64,000 bases of DNA from Arthrobacter sp. ERGS1:01 (GTDB taxonomy: Bacteria; Actinomycetota; Actinomycetes; Actinomycetales; Micrococcaceae), in NCBI RefSeq assembly GCF_001281315.1, contig NZ_CP012477.1, positions 434,001-498,000 of the forward strand, in the 5' to 3' direction. A model generated the notes under the pieces. The model made no database searches. It saw only the letters and a program-made list of their open reading frames with translations, and had not been told where the DNA came from. Shown here in pieces: positions 26,324-35,701 of this stretch. How positions within the stretch are numbered: the first letter of the stretch is position 1; each line of letters begins with the position of its first letter. The position numbers and the translations under genes are program-made.

Positions 26324-26935
26324 ATGGCCCGCCCGCTGGTTCCACTGATATCCGTCGATGCCCTGGTCACGGCGGCGCTTGAGCTCGTGGACGAATACGG
26401 CGACTTCAGCCTGCCCAAACTGGCGCGGCGCATTGGCGTCAGCCAGTCCTCGATCTACAGCCACGTCAGCGGCCGGGAGGAGATCCTTGAGCTGATGCGG
26501 GGGCGGACCATCTCCGAGAGCCCCTCCGTCCCGGTGGATGAGCTCTCCTGGGCGGACGGCCTGCGGGCCGTGGTGCGCAACTACCGGGACGCCTTCGCCA
26601 GGCACCCCCGCCTGGCCCCCCTGATGGTGCTGCAGACCGTGCAAAACCTGGACGTGATCGCCATGTACGAGGACATGGCGCTGCTCCTGGAACGGGCCGG
26701 ATTCACCGGCCCCGACGTGGTGGCCGCCATCTCCATGGTCGACAGCTTCGCGTTGGGCGCCGCCCTGGACCTGGCCGCACCCGAGGTGGTCTGGGCGCCG
26801 CCGTCCACGGGATTCCCGGCGTTGAGCCGCGCGCTCGGTTATGCCGGGCCGCCCACGCAGCGCGGCGAGGATGCGTTCAACTTCGGCCTGGAAACCCTTA
26901 TCGCGGGCTTGCGGAGCAGGCTCGCCGGTGATTGA
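26324..26935 (+). CDS. TetR/AcrR family transcriptional regulator
   Basis: 203 residues (MARPLVPLISVDALVTAALE). The N-terminal TetR DNA-binding domain is ALVTAALELVDEYGDFSLPK, LARRIGVSQSSIYSHVSGRE. The C-terminal domain (VVRNYRDAFARHPRLAPLMV) resembles the TetR_C family that follows such heads. It faces the permease-amidohydrolase operon and probably represses it in response to the transported compound. Confidence 0.9.
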   Translation: MARPLVPLISVDALVTAALELVDEYGDFSLPKLARRIGVSQSSIYSHVSGREEILELMRGRTISESPSVPVDELSWADGLRAVVRNYRDAFARHPRLAPLMVLQTVQNLDVIAMYEDMALLLERAGFTGPDVVAAISMVDSFALGAALDLAAPEVVWAPPSTGFPALSRALGYAGPPTQRGEDAFNFGLETLIAGLRSRLAGD

Positions 26936-26988
26936 GCTCGGTGGTTGAGCCTGGTGATTGAGCCTGTCGAACTCACGTTCGGGGCCGG

Positions 26989-27801
26989 CTACGGACTCGG
27001 CTGGCAGCGCGGGCACCAATAAATGTCCCGCGGAGCGTGCGTTGGCGCGGCGGGTTCGGCCATTTTCGCGTGCCGGATCAGCGTGCCGCACCGCTTGCAC
27101 GGCCTGCCCGCGAGCCCGTAAACCCACACGGCCGCATCTCCCCGTGCCGGCCCGCCCGTGGTGGAACGCGCGGACCTGTCCTTGTTCGCCTCCAGCAGGC
27201 GCTTGGCCAGTCCGATAATCCGGGGCAGGCCGGGCACGGAACCGACGGGCGTCGCGGGGTGCACGCCGCCCAGGAAGCACAGTTCGTTGCGGTAGATATT
27301 GCCGATCCCCGCGAGGTTCCGCTGGTCCAACAGGGCCAGCCCCAGGGGGCGGGCGGGATCGGCGAGCAGCCTTTCCGTGGCCATCGCGGCATCCCAGCCA
27401 GGTCCCAGGAGGTCCGGGCCCAGATGCCCGACGGCGGTGCCAAGGTCTGCTTCCCGCAACACTTCCAGCAGGCCCAGGGCGAACCCCACGGCGGCCACCC
27501 GGTCCGTGCCCAGCACCGCCCTGGCGGTGTGGGCCGGCCGCCGCCAGCGCGGAGCCGTGCCGTTGGCGGCCAGGGGATAGACGTCCCAGCGGCCTTCCAT
27601 CGACAGGTGCGAGTGGATGACGTGGCCGTCCACATGCATCAGCAGGTGCTTGCCCCGGCTTTCGACGGATTCCATCACCTGGCCCGTGAAGTCCACCGTG
27701 GCGAAGGCGGGAACCCGGAAATCGCAGCTCGTCAGGACGGATCCTGCCAGCGCGTCGTTGAGCTCGCGGGCCGCCCGCCAGACGGTGTCCCCCTCAGGCA
27801 C
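26989..27801 (-). CDS. nei2: Fpg/Nei-family DNA glycosylase (Nei2-like)
   Basis: 270 residues. GTG 27801 is chosen because processing to MPEGDTVWRAARELNDALAG exposes the catalytic Pro2-Glu3 expected for Fpg/Nei glycosylase-lyases. Other signatures are SRGKHLLMHVDGHVIHSHLS (His/Lys-containing beta strands), NLAGIGNIYRNELCFLGGVH (helix-two-turn-helix), and a C-terminal zinc finger with CKRC and CPRC pairs. It excises oxidised bases. It overlaps the 3' end of lhr by eight bases, as in other actinobacteria, so the two act in one repair unit. Confidence 0.9.
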   Translation of the reverse strand: MPEGDTVWRAARELNDALAGSVLTSCDFRVPAFATVDFTGQVMESVESRGKHLLMHVDGHVIHSHLSMEGRWDVYPLAANGTAPRWRRPAHTARAVLGTDRVAAVGFALGLLEVLREADLGTAVGHLGPDLLGPGWDAAMATERLLADPARPLGLALLDQRNLAGIGNIYRNELCFLGGVHPATPVGSVPGLPRIIGLAKRLLEANKDRSARSTTGGPARGDAAVWVYGLAGRPCKRCGTLIRHAKMAEPAAPTHAPRDIYWCPRCQPSP

Positions 27802-30800
27802 GGACCCGCACCCCTCGCGGCGTGCTGTAGGCGCCGGCCGCCAGGAGGGCCGCGGCGAGCGGGGTGTCCAGGATGTCGGCGCCGTTGACCTTCTCCATGG
27901 CCAGCTTGTCGATGCCGCCGCGGCGCACCACCGCCACGAGTGCGGCGGCCGCGAGGGCAACGGCGGCATCGTCCTCGCTAAAGCACAGCAGAGTGCGCCC
28001 GCCCCGCTCCACGTACAGGACCAGGGCGCCGTCGACCATGACCACCAGGGCACCGGCCTTGCGCCCGGGCCGATGCCCGGAATCCAGGGCCGGCCAGCCC
28101 AGCGCCGCCCCATAGGGGTTGGCGGGGTCCGTGGCGGCCAGTGCCAAGGCCTGCGGCGGGCGAGGATTGGCGGCGGCGTCCTCGCTGAAGGTGCGCAGCC
28201 TGTCCACCGTGGCGGGAACGGCAAATTGGGCGGCACCCAGGTGCTCAATGAAGTACCCGCGCCGGCATTTGCCGGTCTCCTCCAGCCGGGCCAGCACCTT
28301 GTACATGAGCCCGAACCCGCCCGGGATGCCGGCGTTCATGACTGAGCCGCGCGTCACCACGCCGAAGCGGTCGAGGAACAGCTCGGCCAGGGCATGGCTG
28401 CGCAGGGTCACGGCGCCTTCGGCGAGGGTATCGGCCTCGGGCAGCGCGCTCCACCGCCCGGCACCCATGGGGGGTGCTCCGCGTTGGGCGGCTGACGCCC
28501 GCCCCGGCAACCTGCCGTAACGCCCGGAGCGGGCCGGGCGCAGCCGCGACGGCGCCGGTTTTTGCTTGTGGGCGGAGTGCCCGCCGGACAGCAGGGCCCG
28601 CACCGGGGCAAAGGTGTCATTGCTGATCCGCCCACCCCAGAGCAGTTCCCACAGCGCCGCCGTCAACTCGTCGTCGGAGGGCACCAGGTCCGGGCCGTCC
28701 GCGACCATTTCGCGCAATTGGTGGAAGAAGTACGCGCCTCCGCCGGCCAGCGCGGCAAGGACCTGCCGGGCCAGCGCCGTCGGTTCAAAGTCCGCGGGCG
28801 GGTTCAGCGTCAGCTCCGCCGACTCGGCCACGTGCAGGCTCAGCCAGCCGTCGGTGCCGCCCAGCGCGCCGGCACCGGAGACGATCACCTCGCCGGTGGC
28901 CGTGAGTTCATCGAGCATGGCGGGGGAGTAGTCCGCCACTCGCTGCGCCAGCACCAGCGGCTCCCAGGCAGACGCCGGAATCGGCACGCCCGCCAGCTGG
29001 TCCACCACCGTCAACAATCCGTCGAGCCCCCGCAAGGCGGGTGTGCCGGAGGCCGCACCCACGTGCTGCCAGGCCGGCAGGAACCGCCCAAACGTGGTGG
29101 CATCCACGGGCTCCACCTCGGCGCGCAGCACGGCCAGCGAGCGGCGGCGCAGCCTGCGCAGCACCTCGACGTCGCACCACTCGGGCACCCCGGCATGTGG
29201 CGAAGCCTGGGATGAGGCCGGCAGGAATTCGCCCTCGGAAACTCGTTTGTCCGCGACGAGCCGTGCCAGCCCGGACTGTACGACGGCGACGCCAAGTCCC
29301 AGCCGTGCCGCGGCTTCCGCGGCGGTAAAGGGACCGTGGGTGCGGGCATAGCGGCCCAGCAGATCGCCCAGGGGGTCGGCCACCGGTTCGATGAAGGCCA
29401 GCGGAACGCCCATGGGCAGCGGGATGCCCAGCGCGTCGCGCAGCCGGGCCGCATCCTCAACGGCCGCATAACGCTGCCCGCCCGCCATGTTGACGCGCAG
29501 GGCCCTGTTGGCGGCCACCAGTTCCTCGAGATGGGCGGCGGCAGCCAAGTGCCCGGCGTCGTCCGGGGTGACGGGCGGGGAATTGTCCCCGTCCTCGTCC
29601 GCTGTGGCAGACGGCTCGGGGACCAGGCGTGCGGCAACCTCGGCAACGCTCAGCGGGCCCAGCAGGCGCAGGAGATCGGCCACGCCCTCCATGCCGCGGG
29701 CGCGCCGGTCCGGTGCCAGCCGCTGGAGCTCGGCCTCGGTGGTGGCGATGACGTTGGGGTCCAGGAGTTCGCGCAGCTCCGCGCGGCCCAGCAGCTCATC
29801 GAGCAGCGCCGGGTCCAGGGACAGGGCGGCCGCGCGGCGTTCGGCCAGCGGGGAATCGCCCTCGTACAGGAAGCTCGCCACGTAGCCAAAGAGCAGCGAG
29901 CGGGCAAAGGGCGACGGCTGTTGGGTGGTGGTCTCCACGATCCGCAGCTCGCGCCGCTCGATGCCGGCCGCTATGTCCTTCAGGGCGGGCAGGTCATAGA
30001 CGTCCTGCAGGCACTCGCGCACGGTTTCGAGGACAATCGGGAACTGCGGGTACTTGCGGGCCACGTCCAGGAGTTGGGCGGATCGTTGGCGCTGCTGCCA
30101 GAGCGGGGAGCGTTTGGCCGGGTTCTGCCGGGGGAGCAGCAGCGCCCGGGCGGCGCATTCGCGGAAGCGGCTGGCGAAGAGCGCCGATCCGCCCACCTCG
30201 GCGGTGACAATCCCGTCCAGTTCGTCCGGGTCAAAGAGGAACAGTTCGGCGCCGGGCGGTTCGTCATCCATCATGGGAACGCGCAGCACAATGCCGTCGT
30301 CGGAGGCCATGGCAGAGCCGTCCAGACCGTAGCGTTCGTGCAGGCGGGCCGCCACGGCCAGCGCCCAGGGTGCGTGGACGGGCATGCCGAAGGGGCTGTG
30401 CAGCACCACCCGCCAGTCGCCCAATTCGTCGTGGAAGCGCTCCACCATGAGCGTCTTGTCGTCGGGCACCTGGGATGTGGCGGCCTTTTGTTCGTCCAGG
30501 TAGCCAAGCAGGTTGTTGGCAGCCCAGGTGTCCAAACCGGTGGCCGTGCAGCGGGCTAGGGCCTCCTCCCTCGGCGCGGCGCTGACCTCGCGGATGAACG
30601 CGCCCAGTGCGCGCCCCAAATCCACCGGCCGGCCCAGGGAATCGCCCTTCCAAAACGGCAGCTTGCCGGACTGGCCGAACGCGGGGGTCACGAGCACCCT
30701 GTCAAAGGTGATGTCCTCGATTTTCCAGCTCGTGGCTCCCAGGGCAAAGACGTCGCCCACCCGGGATTCGTAGACCATTTCCTCGTCGAGCTCGCCCACG

Positions 30801-32683
30801 CGCCGCCCGCCCTTGTTGGCCCCGGCGTCGTCGGATGGGCCCACGCCGGCGAGGGACCCGGAGCGAGCTTGCGAGCCCTGGGAGCCGGTGGGGACGATGT
30901 AGACCCCAAAGAGCCCGCGGTCGGGGATGGTGCCGCCGGAGGTCACGGCCAGGCGTTGGGCGCCGGGGCGGCCCGTGATGGTGCCGCCCACCCGGTCCCA
31001 GATGATCCGCGGGCGCAGCTCGGCAAACTCGTCCGAGGGGTAGCGCCCGGCCAGCAGGTCCAGCGTGGCGTCGTAGGCGGAGCGGGGCAGCGCGGCAAAC
31101 GGGGCGCTGCGCCGGACCGTGTCAAACCATTCGTCGACGTCGATGGACCCCAGCGCGGTGGCAGCCACGGTTTGCTGGGCCAGGATGTCCAGCGGGTTGG
31201 CGGGCACAAACAGCGGTTCGATGCGTCCGGCCAGCATGCGCTCCACCGTCACAGCCGAATGCAGCAGATCGGCCCGGTGCTTGGGGAACAGCACGCCCTG
31301 GGAGATCTCTCCCACCTGGTGCCCGGCCCGGCCCACGCGCTGCAGGCCGCTGGCCACCGACGGCGGGGACTCCACCTGGATCACCAGGTCCACGGCACCC
31401 ATGTCGATGCCCAGTTCCAGGCTGGAGGTGGCAACCACGCACCGCAGCCGTCCGGACTTCAGGTCGTCCTCGATGAGGGCCCGCTGTTCCTTGGACACGG
31501 AGCCGTGGTGGGCCTTGGCCAGCACATTGGGCGCCCCGGCCGTCGTGCCGGCCTGCGCCATCATCTCGGCGGGCATCCCCACCCGCTCCCCAGCCTCGCG
31601 ACCCCGGCCGGGGCCCCTCGCGGGCGTGGCCCCGTCCGGGAACACCACAGTCCGCCACGGATCCGCAGCGGTGGGGGCGTCGTCGGCGCCCGGCTCAACG
31701 GCCGCGGCCTCAACGGCCGCGGCCTCAAGGGCCGCCAGCTCGAGGCGCTCCACATAGATCTCGTTCAGCCGCCCCGTGAGGCGCTCGGCCAGGCGCCGGG
31801 AATTGGCGAAGACGATGGTGGACTTGTTGGCCAGCACTGCGTCAACGATCTTCTCCTCCACGTGCGGCCAGATCGAGGCATTGGGCGCCAGCCCGGACGC
31901 CGGTCCCACGTCGTGGGCCTGGGCCAGGGCCGGCAGCGCCGTCATGTCCTCCACCGGGACGGTGACGGTCAGGTTCCAGTTCTTGGTGCTGGCCGGTGCC
32001 ACGATGGTGACGGGAGCGCTGCCGCCCAGGAACCGGGCCACGGTGGACCGCGGTTCCACCGTGGCGGACAATCCGATCCGCTGCGCGGGCCGCTCCAGCA
32101 ACGCGTCAAGTCGTTCCAGGGATACGGCCAGGTGGGCTCCGCGCTTGGTTCCGGCCACGGCATGGACCTCGTCGACGATCACCGTGTGCACCCCGGCCAG
32201 GGTTTCCCGCGCCTTGGACGTGAGCATCAGGAACAAGGATTCGGGCGTGGTGATGAGGATGTCCGGCGGGTGGCTGAGCAGGCGCCGGCGCTCATTGGCC
32301 GGGGTGTCGCCCGAACGCACGCCAACGCTGATGGCCGGCACCTGCTGCCCCAGCCGCACGGCGGTTTGCGTGATGCCGATCAGCGGCGCGCGCAGATTGC
32401 GTTCGACGTCGACGCCCAGGGCTTTCAGCGGTGAAATGTACAGCACGCCGGTGCCGCGCGTGGCGCCTGCCTGTGCGGAGGCCAGCCCGTCAAGGGCCCA
32501 GAGGAAGGCGGCGAGGGTCTTCCCGGAGCCCGTGGGCGCCACCACGAGGGAGTGGCTGCCCTGGGCGATTGCGTCCCACGCACCCGATTGGGCGGGGGTG
32601 GGGGAGCCGAACGCGCCCAAAAACCATTCACGGGTGGGGGCCGCGAACTGGTCCATGGCGTCGCCGGGCAAAATTGCGTTCAC
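27794..32683 (-). CDS. lhr: Lhr-type ATP-dependent helicase
   Basis: About 1629 residues with GTG 32683; ATG 32656 (MDQFAAPTREWFLGAFGSPT) is an alternative, and neither has a good ribosome site. Order: APTGSGKTLAAF (Walker A), TTPESLFLML, DEVHAVAGTKRG (motif II), SATVEP (motif III), SSLELGIDMG and QRVGRAGHQ (motifs V/VI). Then come the DEAD-associated domain and a long winged-helix C-terminal region characteristic of Lhr. It is a 3'-to-5' translocase that unwinds RNA:DNA hybrids during repair. nei2 follows in the same operon. Confidence 0.95.
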   Translation of the reverse strand: MNAILPGDAMDQFAAPTREWFLGAFGSPTPAQSGAWDAIAQGSHSLVVAPTGSGKTLAAFLWALDGLASAQAGATRGTGVLYISPLKALGVDVERNLRAPLIGITQTAVRLGQQVPAISVGVRSGDTPANERRRLLSHPPDILITTPESLFLMLTSKARETLAGVHTVIVDEVHAVAGTKRGAHLAVSLERLDALLERPAQRIGLSATVEPRSTVARFLGGSAPVTIVAPASTKNWNLTVTVPVEDMTALPALAQAHDVGPASGLAPNASIWPHVEEKIVDAVLANKSTIVFANSRRLAERLTGRLNEIYVERLELAALEAAAVEAAAVEPGADDAPTAADPWRTVVFPDGATPARGPGRGREAGERVGMPAEMMAQAGTTAGAPNVLAKAHHGSVSKEQRALIEDDLKSGRLRCVVATSSLELGIDMGAVDLVIQVESPPSVASGLQRVGRAGHQVGEISQGVLFPKHRADLLHSAVTVERMLAGRIEPLFVPANPLDILAQQTVAATALGSIDVDEWFDTVRRSAPFAALPRSAYDATLDLLAGRYPSDEFAELRPRIIWDRVGGTITGRPGAQRLAVTSGGTIPDRGLFGVYIVPTGSQGSQARSGSLAGVGPSDDAGANKGGRRVGELDEEMVYESRVGDVFALGATSWKIEDITFDRVLVTPAFGQSGKLPFWKGDSLGRPVDLGRALGAFIREVSAAPREEALARCTATGLDTWAANNLLGYLDEQKAATSQVPDDKTLMVERFHDELGDWRVVLHSPFGMPVHAPWALAVAARLHERYGLDGSAMASDDGIVLRVPMMDDEPPGAELFLFDPDELDGIVTAEVGGSALFASRFRECAARALLLPRQNPAKRSPLWQQRQRSAQLLDVARKYPQFPIVLETVRECLQDVYDLPALKDIAAGIERRELRIVETTTQQPSPFARSLLFGYVASFLYEGDSPLAERRAAALSLDPALLDELLGRAELRELLDPNVIATTEAELQRLAPDRRARGMEGVADLLRLLGPLSVAEVAARLVPEPSATADEDGDNSPPVTPDDAGHLAAAAHLEELVAANRALRVNMAGGQRYAAVEDAARLRDALGIPLPMGVPLAFIEPVADPLGDLLGRYARTHGPFTAAEAAARLGLGVAVVQSGLARLVADKRVSEGEFLPASSQASPHAGVPEWCDVEVLRRLRRRSLAVLRAEVEPVDATTFGRFLPAWQHVGAASGTPALRGLDGLLTVVDQLAGVPIPASAWEPLVLAQRVADYSPAMLDELTATGEVIVSGAGALGGTDGWLSLHVAESAELTLNPPADFEPTALARQVLAALAGGGAYFFHQLREMVADGPDLVPSDDELTAALWELLWGGRISNDTFAPVRALLSGGHSAHKQKPAPSRLRPARSGRYGRLPGRASAAQRGAPPMGAGRWSALPEADTLAEGAVTLRSHALAELFLDRFGVVTRGSVMNAGIPGGFGLMYKVLARLEETGKCRRGYFIEHLGAAQFAVPATVDRLRTFSEDAAANPRPPQALALAATDPANPYGAALGWPALDSGHRPGRKAGALVVMVDGALVLYVERGGRTLLCFSEDDAAVALAAAALVAVVRRGGIDKLAMEKVNGADILDTPLAAALLAAGAYSTPRGVRVRA

Positions 32684-32885
32684 CGCTCCATCATCCCCCA
32701 CGGCTCCGACATTGATGCGAGAGGATAACGATTCGGCCGGGAGGTCCCGGCGTCGGCGAAAACTGTCGGAGGGGCGCTGTAATCTAGCGGTAAGGGGTGG
32801 CAATGGTTGCCGTTGCTGTTCCACACGGGTTCTTCGTGTCCGGCCGGCGTCCCCGGCGAAAAATGGGCAAGGAAGGGCAAGCGCG

Positions 32886-33455
32886 GTGAAGTCACGGCAT
32901 GTGGGGAACAACTGGGTCCCGCTCGTTTGCTTGTCGCTGCTCTTTTTGTTCTCCGGCGCCCTCAGCATGATGGTCCAGCGGGGCAATGGCGCCATTCCCG
33001 GATTCTTCGCCCTGGGCACCCTGGTTGCCGGCATTGTCAGTGCCGGCTGGCTGTGGCGGCACCCGTCCTGGTGGCTGGCCGAACGCAAAAACTATTTGTA
33101 CCTTGCCGGCGGAACCGTGGCCGGCGTGCTGCTGACCGCCCTGATCCCCTTCCTCAACGGTTGCGGCCCCTGGGTGGTGTTGGGCGCCGCCGTGATCACC
33201 TACGGCGTCTTTGAACGCCTTCGCCTGCTGGTGACCGTGGGCGGGGCGGTGGCCTTTGCCGGATTCCTGGCCCTGGTGATCCGGGCGGACGTGTGGGGCG
33301 GGGCGCTGCACCTGATCTGCGCCGTGATCCTGGCGTTTGGCGCCAACCGGCTCTATGTCCTCCGCCACGGGCGCCCCCGCGAAGTCCAGGACAGCGACCC
33401 GTCCTTCATCGGCTCGTTTGAGGAATTCGAGGACGACGGCCGCGTGGGTTTCTAG
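32886..33455 (+). CDS. Small multi-pass membrane protein of unknown function
   Basis: 189 residues from GTG 32886 (AAGGAAGG ribosome site upstream). About five hydrophobic stretches: VPLVCLSLLFLFSGALSMMV, GFFALGTLVAGIVSAGWLW, YLAGGTVAGVLLTALIPFL, VVLGAAVITYGVF, and LVTVGGAVAFAGFLALVIRA. A short acidic tail SDPSFIGSFEEFEDDGR follows. It diverges from lhr. No family recognised. A strong terminator hairpin lies 30 bases beyond the stop. Confidence 0.65.
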   Translation: MKSRHVGNNWVPLVCLSLLFLFSGALSMMVQRGNGAIPGFFALGTLVAGIVSAGWLWRHPSWWLAERKNYLYLAGGTVAGVLLTALIPFLNGCGPWVVLGAAVITYGVFERLRLLVTVGGAVAFAGFLALVIRADVWGGALHLICAVILAFGANRLYVLRHGRPREVQDSDPSFIGSFEEFEDDGRVGF

Positions 33456-33484
33456 GCAAAGGCTTCCAGATCTAAAAACGGCAA

Positions 33485-33522
33485 GGGCCGGCGCCCGCCA
33501 CCCAGGTGGCGGGCGCCGGCCC
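33485..33522. terminator. Strong intrinsic hairpin between convergent genes
   Basis: A perfect 18-bp stem starting GGGCCGGCGCCCGCCACC (33485-33502) pairs with 33505-33522 around a two-base loop. It serves the membrane-protein gene on the plus strand and the LuxR-type gene on the minus strand, whose stop is at 33557. There is no T-run, so it may work by stem strength or Rho. Confidence 0.7.
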
Positions 33523-33556
33523 GTTAATGCAAGTTGCTGCAGGAATCCCTACGAAG

Positions 33557-34825
33557 TCACCGCAGGCCGTGGCTGTGCGCCAGGGCGATGGCCTCGGTGC
33601 GCGATCCGACGTCGAGCTTCTTGAACAGGTTCCGCACGTGGAACTTCACGGTGTTCTCGCTGATGCCCAGCGTCACGGCGATGGTGCGGTTGCGTTGTCC
33701 GGCGGCCAGGTGCTGGAGCACTTCGAGCTCCCGGGCGGCAAGGTTCCAGCCCTCGACGTCCCCGGCCGGCTGCGACGGCGGGTCCAGGGGAAGGGTGACA
33801 AAAACGTCCGAACCCCAGCCCGGCATAACGTCGATCTGCAGGCGCCCGGTGAGCGCCTGGACCCGGCGGTCAAGGCGGCCGATGCTGGGCGCGTCGACGG
33901 CGAGCGAGCCGCCGCCGTCGTCGCGCACGTTGATCAGCAGGTTCTCGCCGTCGCAGTCCCACTGCGTCCGGATCCGGCTGACATCGTTTTGTTCCATCAT
34001 GACCAGCACCAGCCCGCGGACGATCGCCCGTGCCGCATGGGCCACTTCGCCCGGCAAGTCCCGCCCCTTCAGTGGCGGCTTGATGAATTCGACCTCGATG
34101 CCGCTGAAGCTCGTGAGCGGCCGCAGGTCCTCCCGCAGGCGTTCGAACGCCGTGGCGACGGGCTCCTTCACCAGGTCCGTGGTGCGGTCACTGAGCGTGC
34201 GCAGCCCCACGAGCGCCTTGGCGGTGAGGTCGGTGACGGTGGTTCGCGCCACTGCATTGTCCATGGAGGACGAGCGCAGGGCGGCCAGCAGGGTCTCCAG
34301 CGTGGTGGAGTGCAGATCGGTCAGCTCGGCCGTCACGCGCACGCGTTCGGCCGAGGCCGCCCGCGATTCCAACAGGTACGACGGCGGCGCATCGGCCACC
34401 TTTTCCTGGATCCGCCGGGCCGTGATGCGCCACAGGTAGGCCACCAAGTCCATGCCGGCGTCGTTCCCAGGATCGACCGGCCGGGGATCCGTGAGGACCA
34501 GGAGGGCGCGGCTGGACGGGTGCTTCAGGGCGAGCACCGGGCGGATCCGCCCGGCGAGCTCGGCTTCCCCGAACCAGGGGCCATTGTCCGGCAGGGTGCC
34601 GCGAACCGTGTCAAGTTCCGCGATGGAGACCCGGGAAATGATCTCCTCGTCCCCAGCCTTTTTCTGCGGCCGTCCCGTGCAGTCCTCGGTGAAGATGACC
34701 AGTGCGCTGCTTCCCATGGCCGGCGACATCGCTTCGCGCAACCGGTCGGCTATCTGGGTCAAGGGGGCGTCGGCCAAGGCTTCCACGGCCTGCAAGAGCG
34801 GCCACTGCAGTTCTGACAAGGACAT
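33557..34825 (-). CDS. LuxR-family regulator with a histidine-kinase-like core, divergent from hxlB
   Basis: 422 residues. N-terminal ~150: GAF/sensor-like (LREAMSPAMGSSALVIFTED). Residues ~150-240 resemble a DHp-type helix pair (VTAELTDLHSTTLETLLAAL), but with no clear phospho-acceptor HE/HD motif. Residues ~255-350 look like a degenerate HATPase with DDGGGSLAVDAP in the G-box position and GWGSDVFVTLPLD. The C-terminal LuxR HTH is AARELEVLQHLAAGQRNRTI plus TLGISENTVKFHVRNLFKKL. Sensor and regulator thus share one chain. It lies next to the promoter block of hxlB and is the best candidate regulator of the RuMP genes. Confidence 0.8.
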   Translation of the reverse strand: MSLSELQWPLLQAVEALADAPLTQIADRLREAMSPAMGSSALVIFTEDCTGRPQKKAGDEEIISRVSIAELDTVRGTLPDNGPWFGEAELAGRIRPVLALKHPSSRALLVLTDPRPVDPGNDAGMDLVAYLWRITARRIQEKVADAPPSYLLESRAASAERVRVTAELTDLHSTTLETLLAALRSSSMDNAVARTTVTDLTAKALVGLRTLSDRTTDLVKEPVATAFERLREDLRPLTSFSGIEVEFIKPPLKGRDLPGEVAHAARAIVRGLVLVMMEQNDVSRIRTQWDCDGENLLINVRDDGGGSLAVDAPSIGRLDRRVQALTGRLQIDVMPGWGSDVFVTLPLDPPSQPAGDVEGWNLAARELEVLQHLAAGQRNRTIAVTLGISENTVKFHVRNLFKKLDVGSRTEAIALAHSHGLR

Positions 34826-34892
34826 CGTTGTTCCTTAGATAGGGCTCGTAGGGGCTGTGTTTTGGGTCAGCCTGTGGGTGTGGTGCGGGTCT

Positions 34893-34965
34893 CCAATCCT
34901 AAAGTGTAGTCAGAACTGTCAGAAAACAGTGTTACTCCTATCCGTTTGTTTCGACAGGATGGTTA
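34893..34965 (+). promoter_or_regulatory. RuMP promoter block, copy 1 (hxlB)
   Basis: The 73-bp block contains CCAATCCTAAAGTGTAGT, GAACTGTCAGAAAACAGTGT and GTTTGTTT...GGATGG. Nearly the same order occurs at 42084-42153 and, reversed, at 53211-53280. The core has an inverted repeat ACTGT-N6-ACAGT. The hxlB start lies about 72 bases beyond the block, and the tkt start and its relic are equally spaced from theirs. Likely a shared promoter plus operator. Confidence 0.65.
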
Positions 34966-35034
34966 TCAGTTAGCAGGTATCCATTCGGTTCCCGGTTGTC
35001 GGGGGTGGTGGATCGATCAGGAAGGGATGTAGTT

Positions 35035-35634
35035 GTGAGTTCTGTAGCAGTGGCACCGCGTTCGGTGCATAGTAGCGCTGATGATATTGTCCGTAATCTT
35101 TCCCTGGTTCGTGATGAGATCGCGGACACGGCGGCGAAGATCGATGAGCATGAGGTGGCGGGCCTGGCCGGTCATTTGAGCCAGAACGGGCGGGTCTTTA
35201 TCGCCGGTGCGGGCCGGAGTGGTTTGGTGTTGCGGATGGCCGGGATGCGGTTGATGCATCTGGGGTTGACGGTCCATATTGTCGGGGATACCACGACGCC
35301 GGCCATCAGTGCCGGGGACCTTCTTCTGGTGGCGTCGGGGTCCGGGACCACGGCCGGGGTCGTGAAGGCGGCGCAGACCGCGGCGAAGGCCGGGGCCCGG
35401 ATCGCGGCCTATACGACGAATCCGGTCTCCCCGCTGGCCGAGCTGGCTGATGCGTTGGTGATCATTCCGGCGGCGCAGAAGACCGATCACGGCTCGAACC
35501 TTTCCCGCCAGTACTCCGGTTCCTTGTTTGAGCAGGTGTTGTTCCTGGCGACCGAGGCGGTGTTCCAGTCGTTGTGGGACAACACGGACGTGCCGGCCGA
35601 GGAGCTTTGGCTCCGCCACGCCAACCTCGAATAA
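35035..35634 (+). CDS. hxlB: 6-phospho-3-hexuloisomerase
   Basis: 199 residues from GTG 35035 (AGGAAGGG ribosome site). The single SIS domain is marked by GRVFIAGAGRSGLVLRMAGM, VGDTTTPAISAGDLLLVASG and SGTTAGVVKAAQTAAKAGAR. It isomerises 3-hexulose 6-phosphate to fructose 6-phosphate, the second step of formaldehyde fixation. It directly precedes hxlA and is the first gene after the promoter block. The pair marks a functional ribulose monophosphate pathway, known from methylotrophic Arthrobacter strains. Confidence 0.93.
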   Translation: MSSVAVAPRSVHSSADDIVRNLSLVRDEIADTAAKIDEHEVAGLAGHLSQNGRVFIAGAGRSGLVLRMAGMRLMHLGLTVHIVGDTTTPAISAGDLLLVASGSGTTAGVVKAAQTAAKAGARIAAYTTNPVSPLAELADALVIIPAAQKTDHGSNLSRQYSGSLFEQVLFLATEAVFQSLWDNTDVPAEELWLRHANLE

Positions 35635-35701
35635 CCCCCAGACTTACCCCCTAGTTTTCCACCCTGTTTTTTTACCCATGTAGTTCCCTAGAGAAAGAAG
35701 C

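Noticed and set aside
30869..32434. Long plus-strand frame opposite lhr
   Set aside because: Low-complexity Arg/Gly/His translation; the helicase motifs lie on the other strand.
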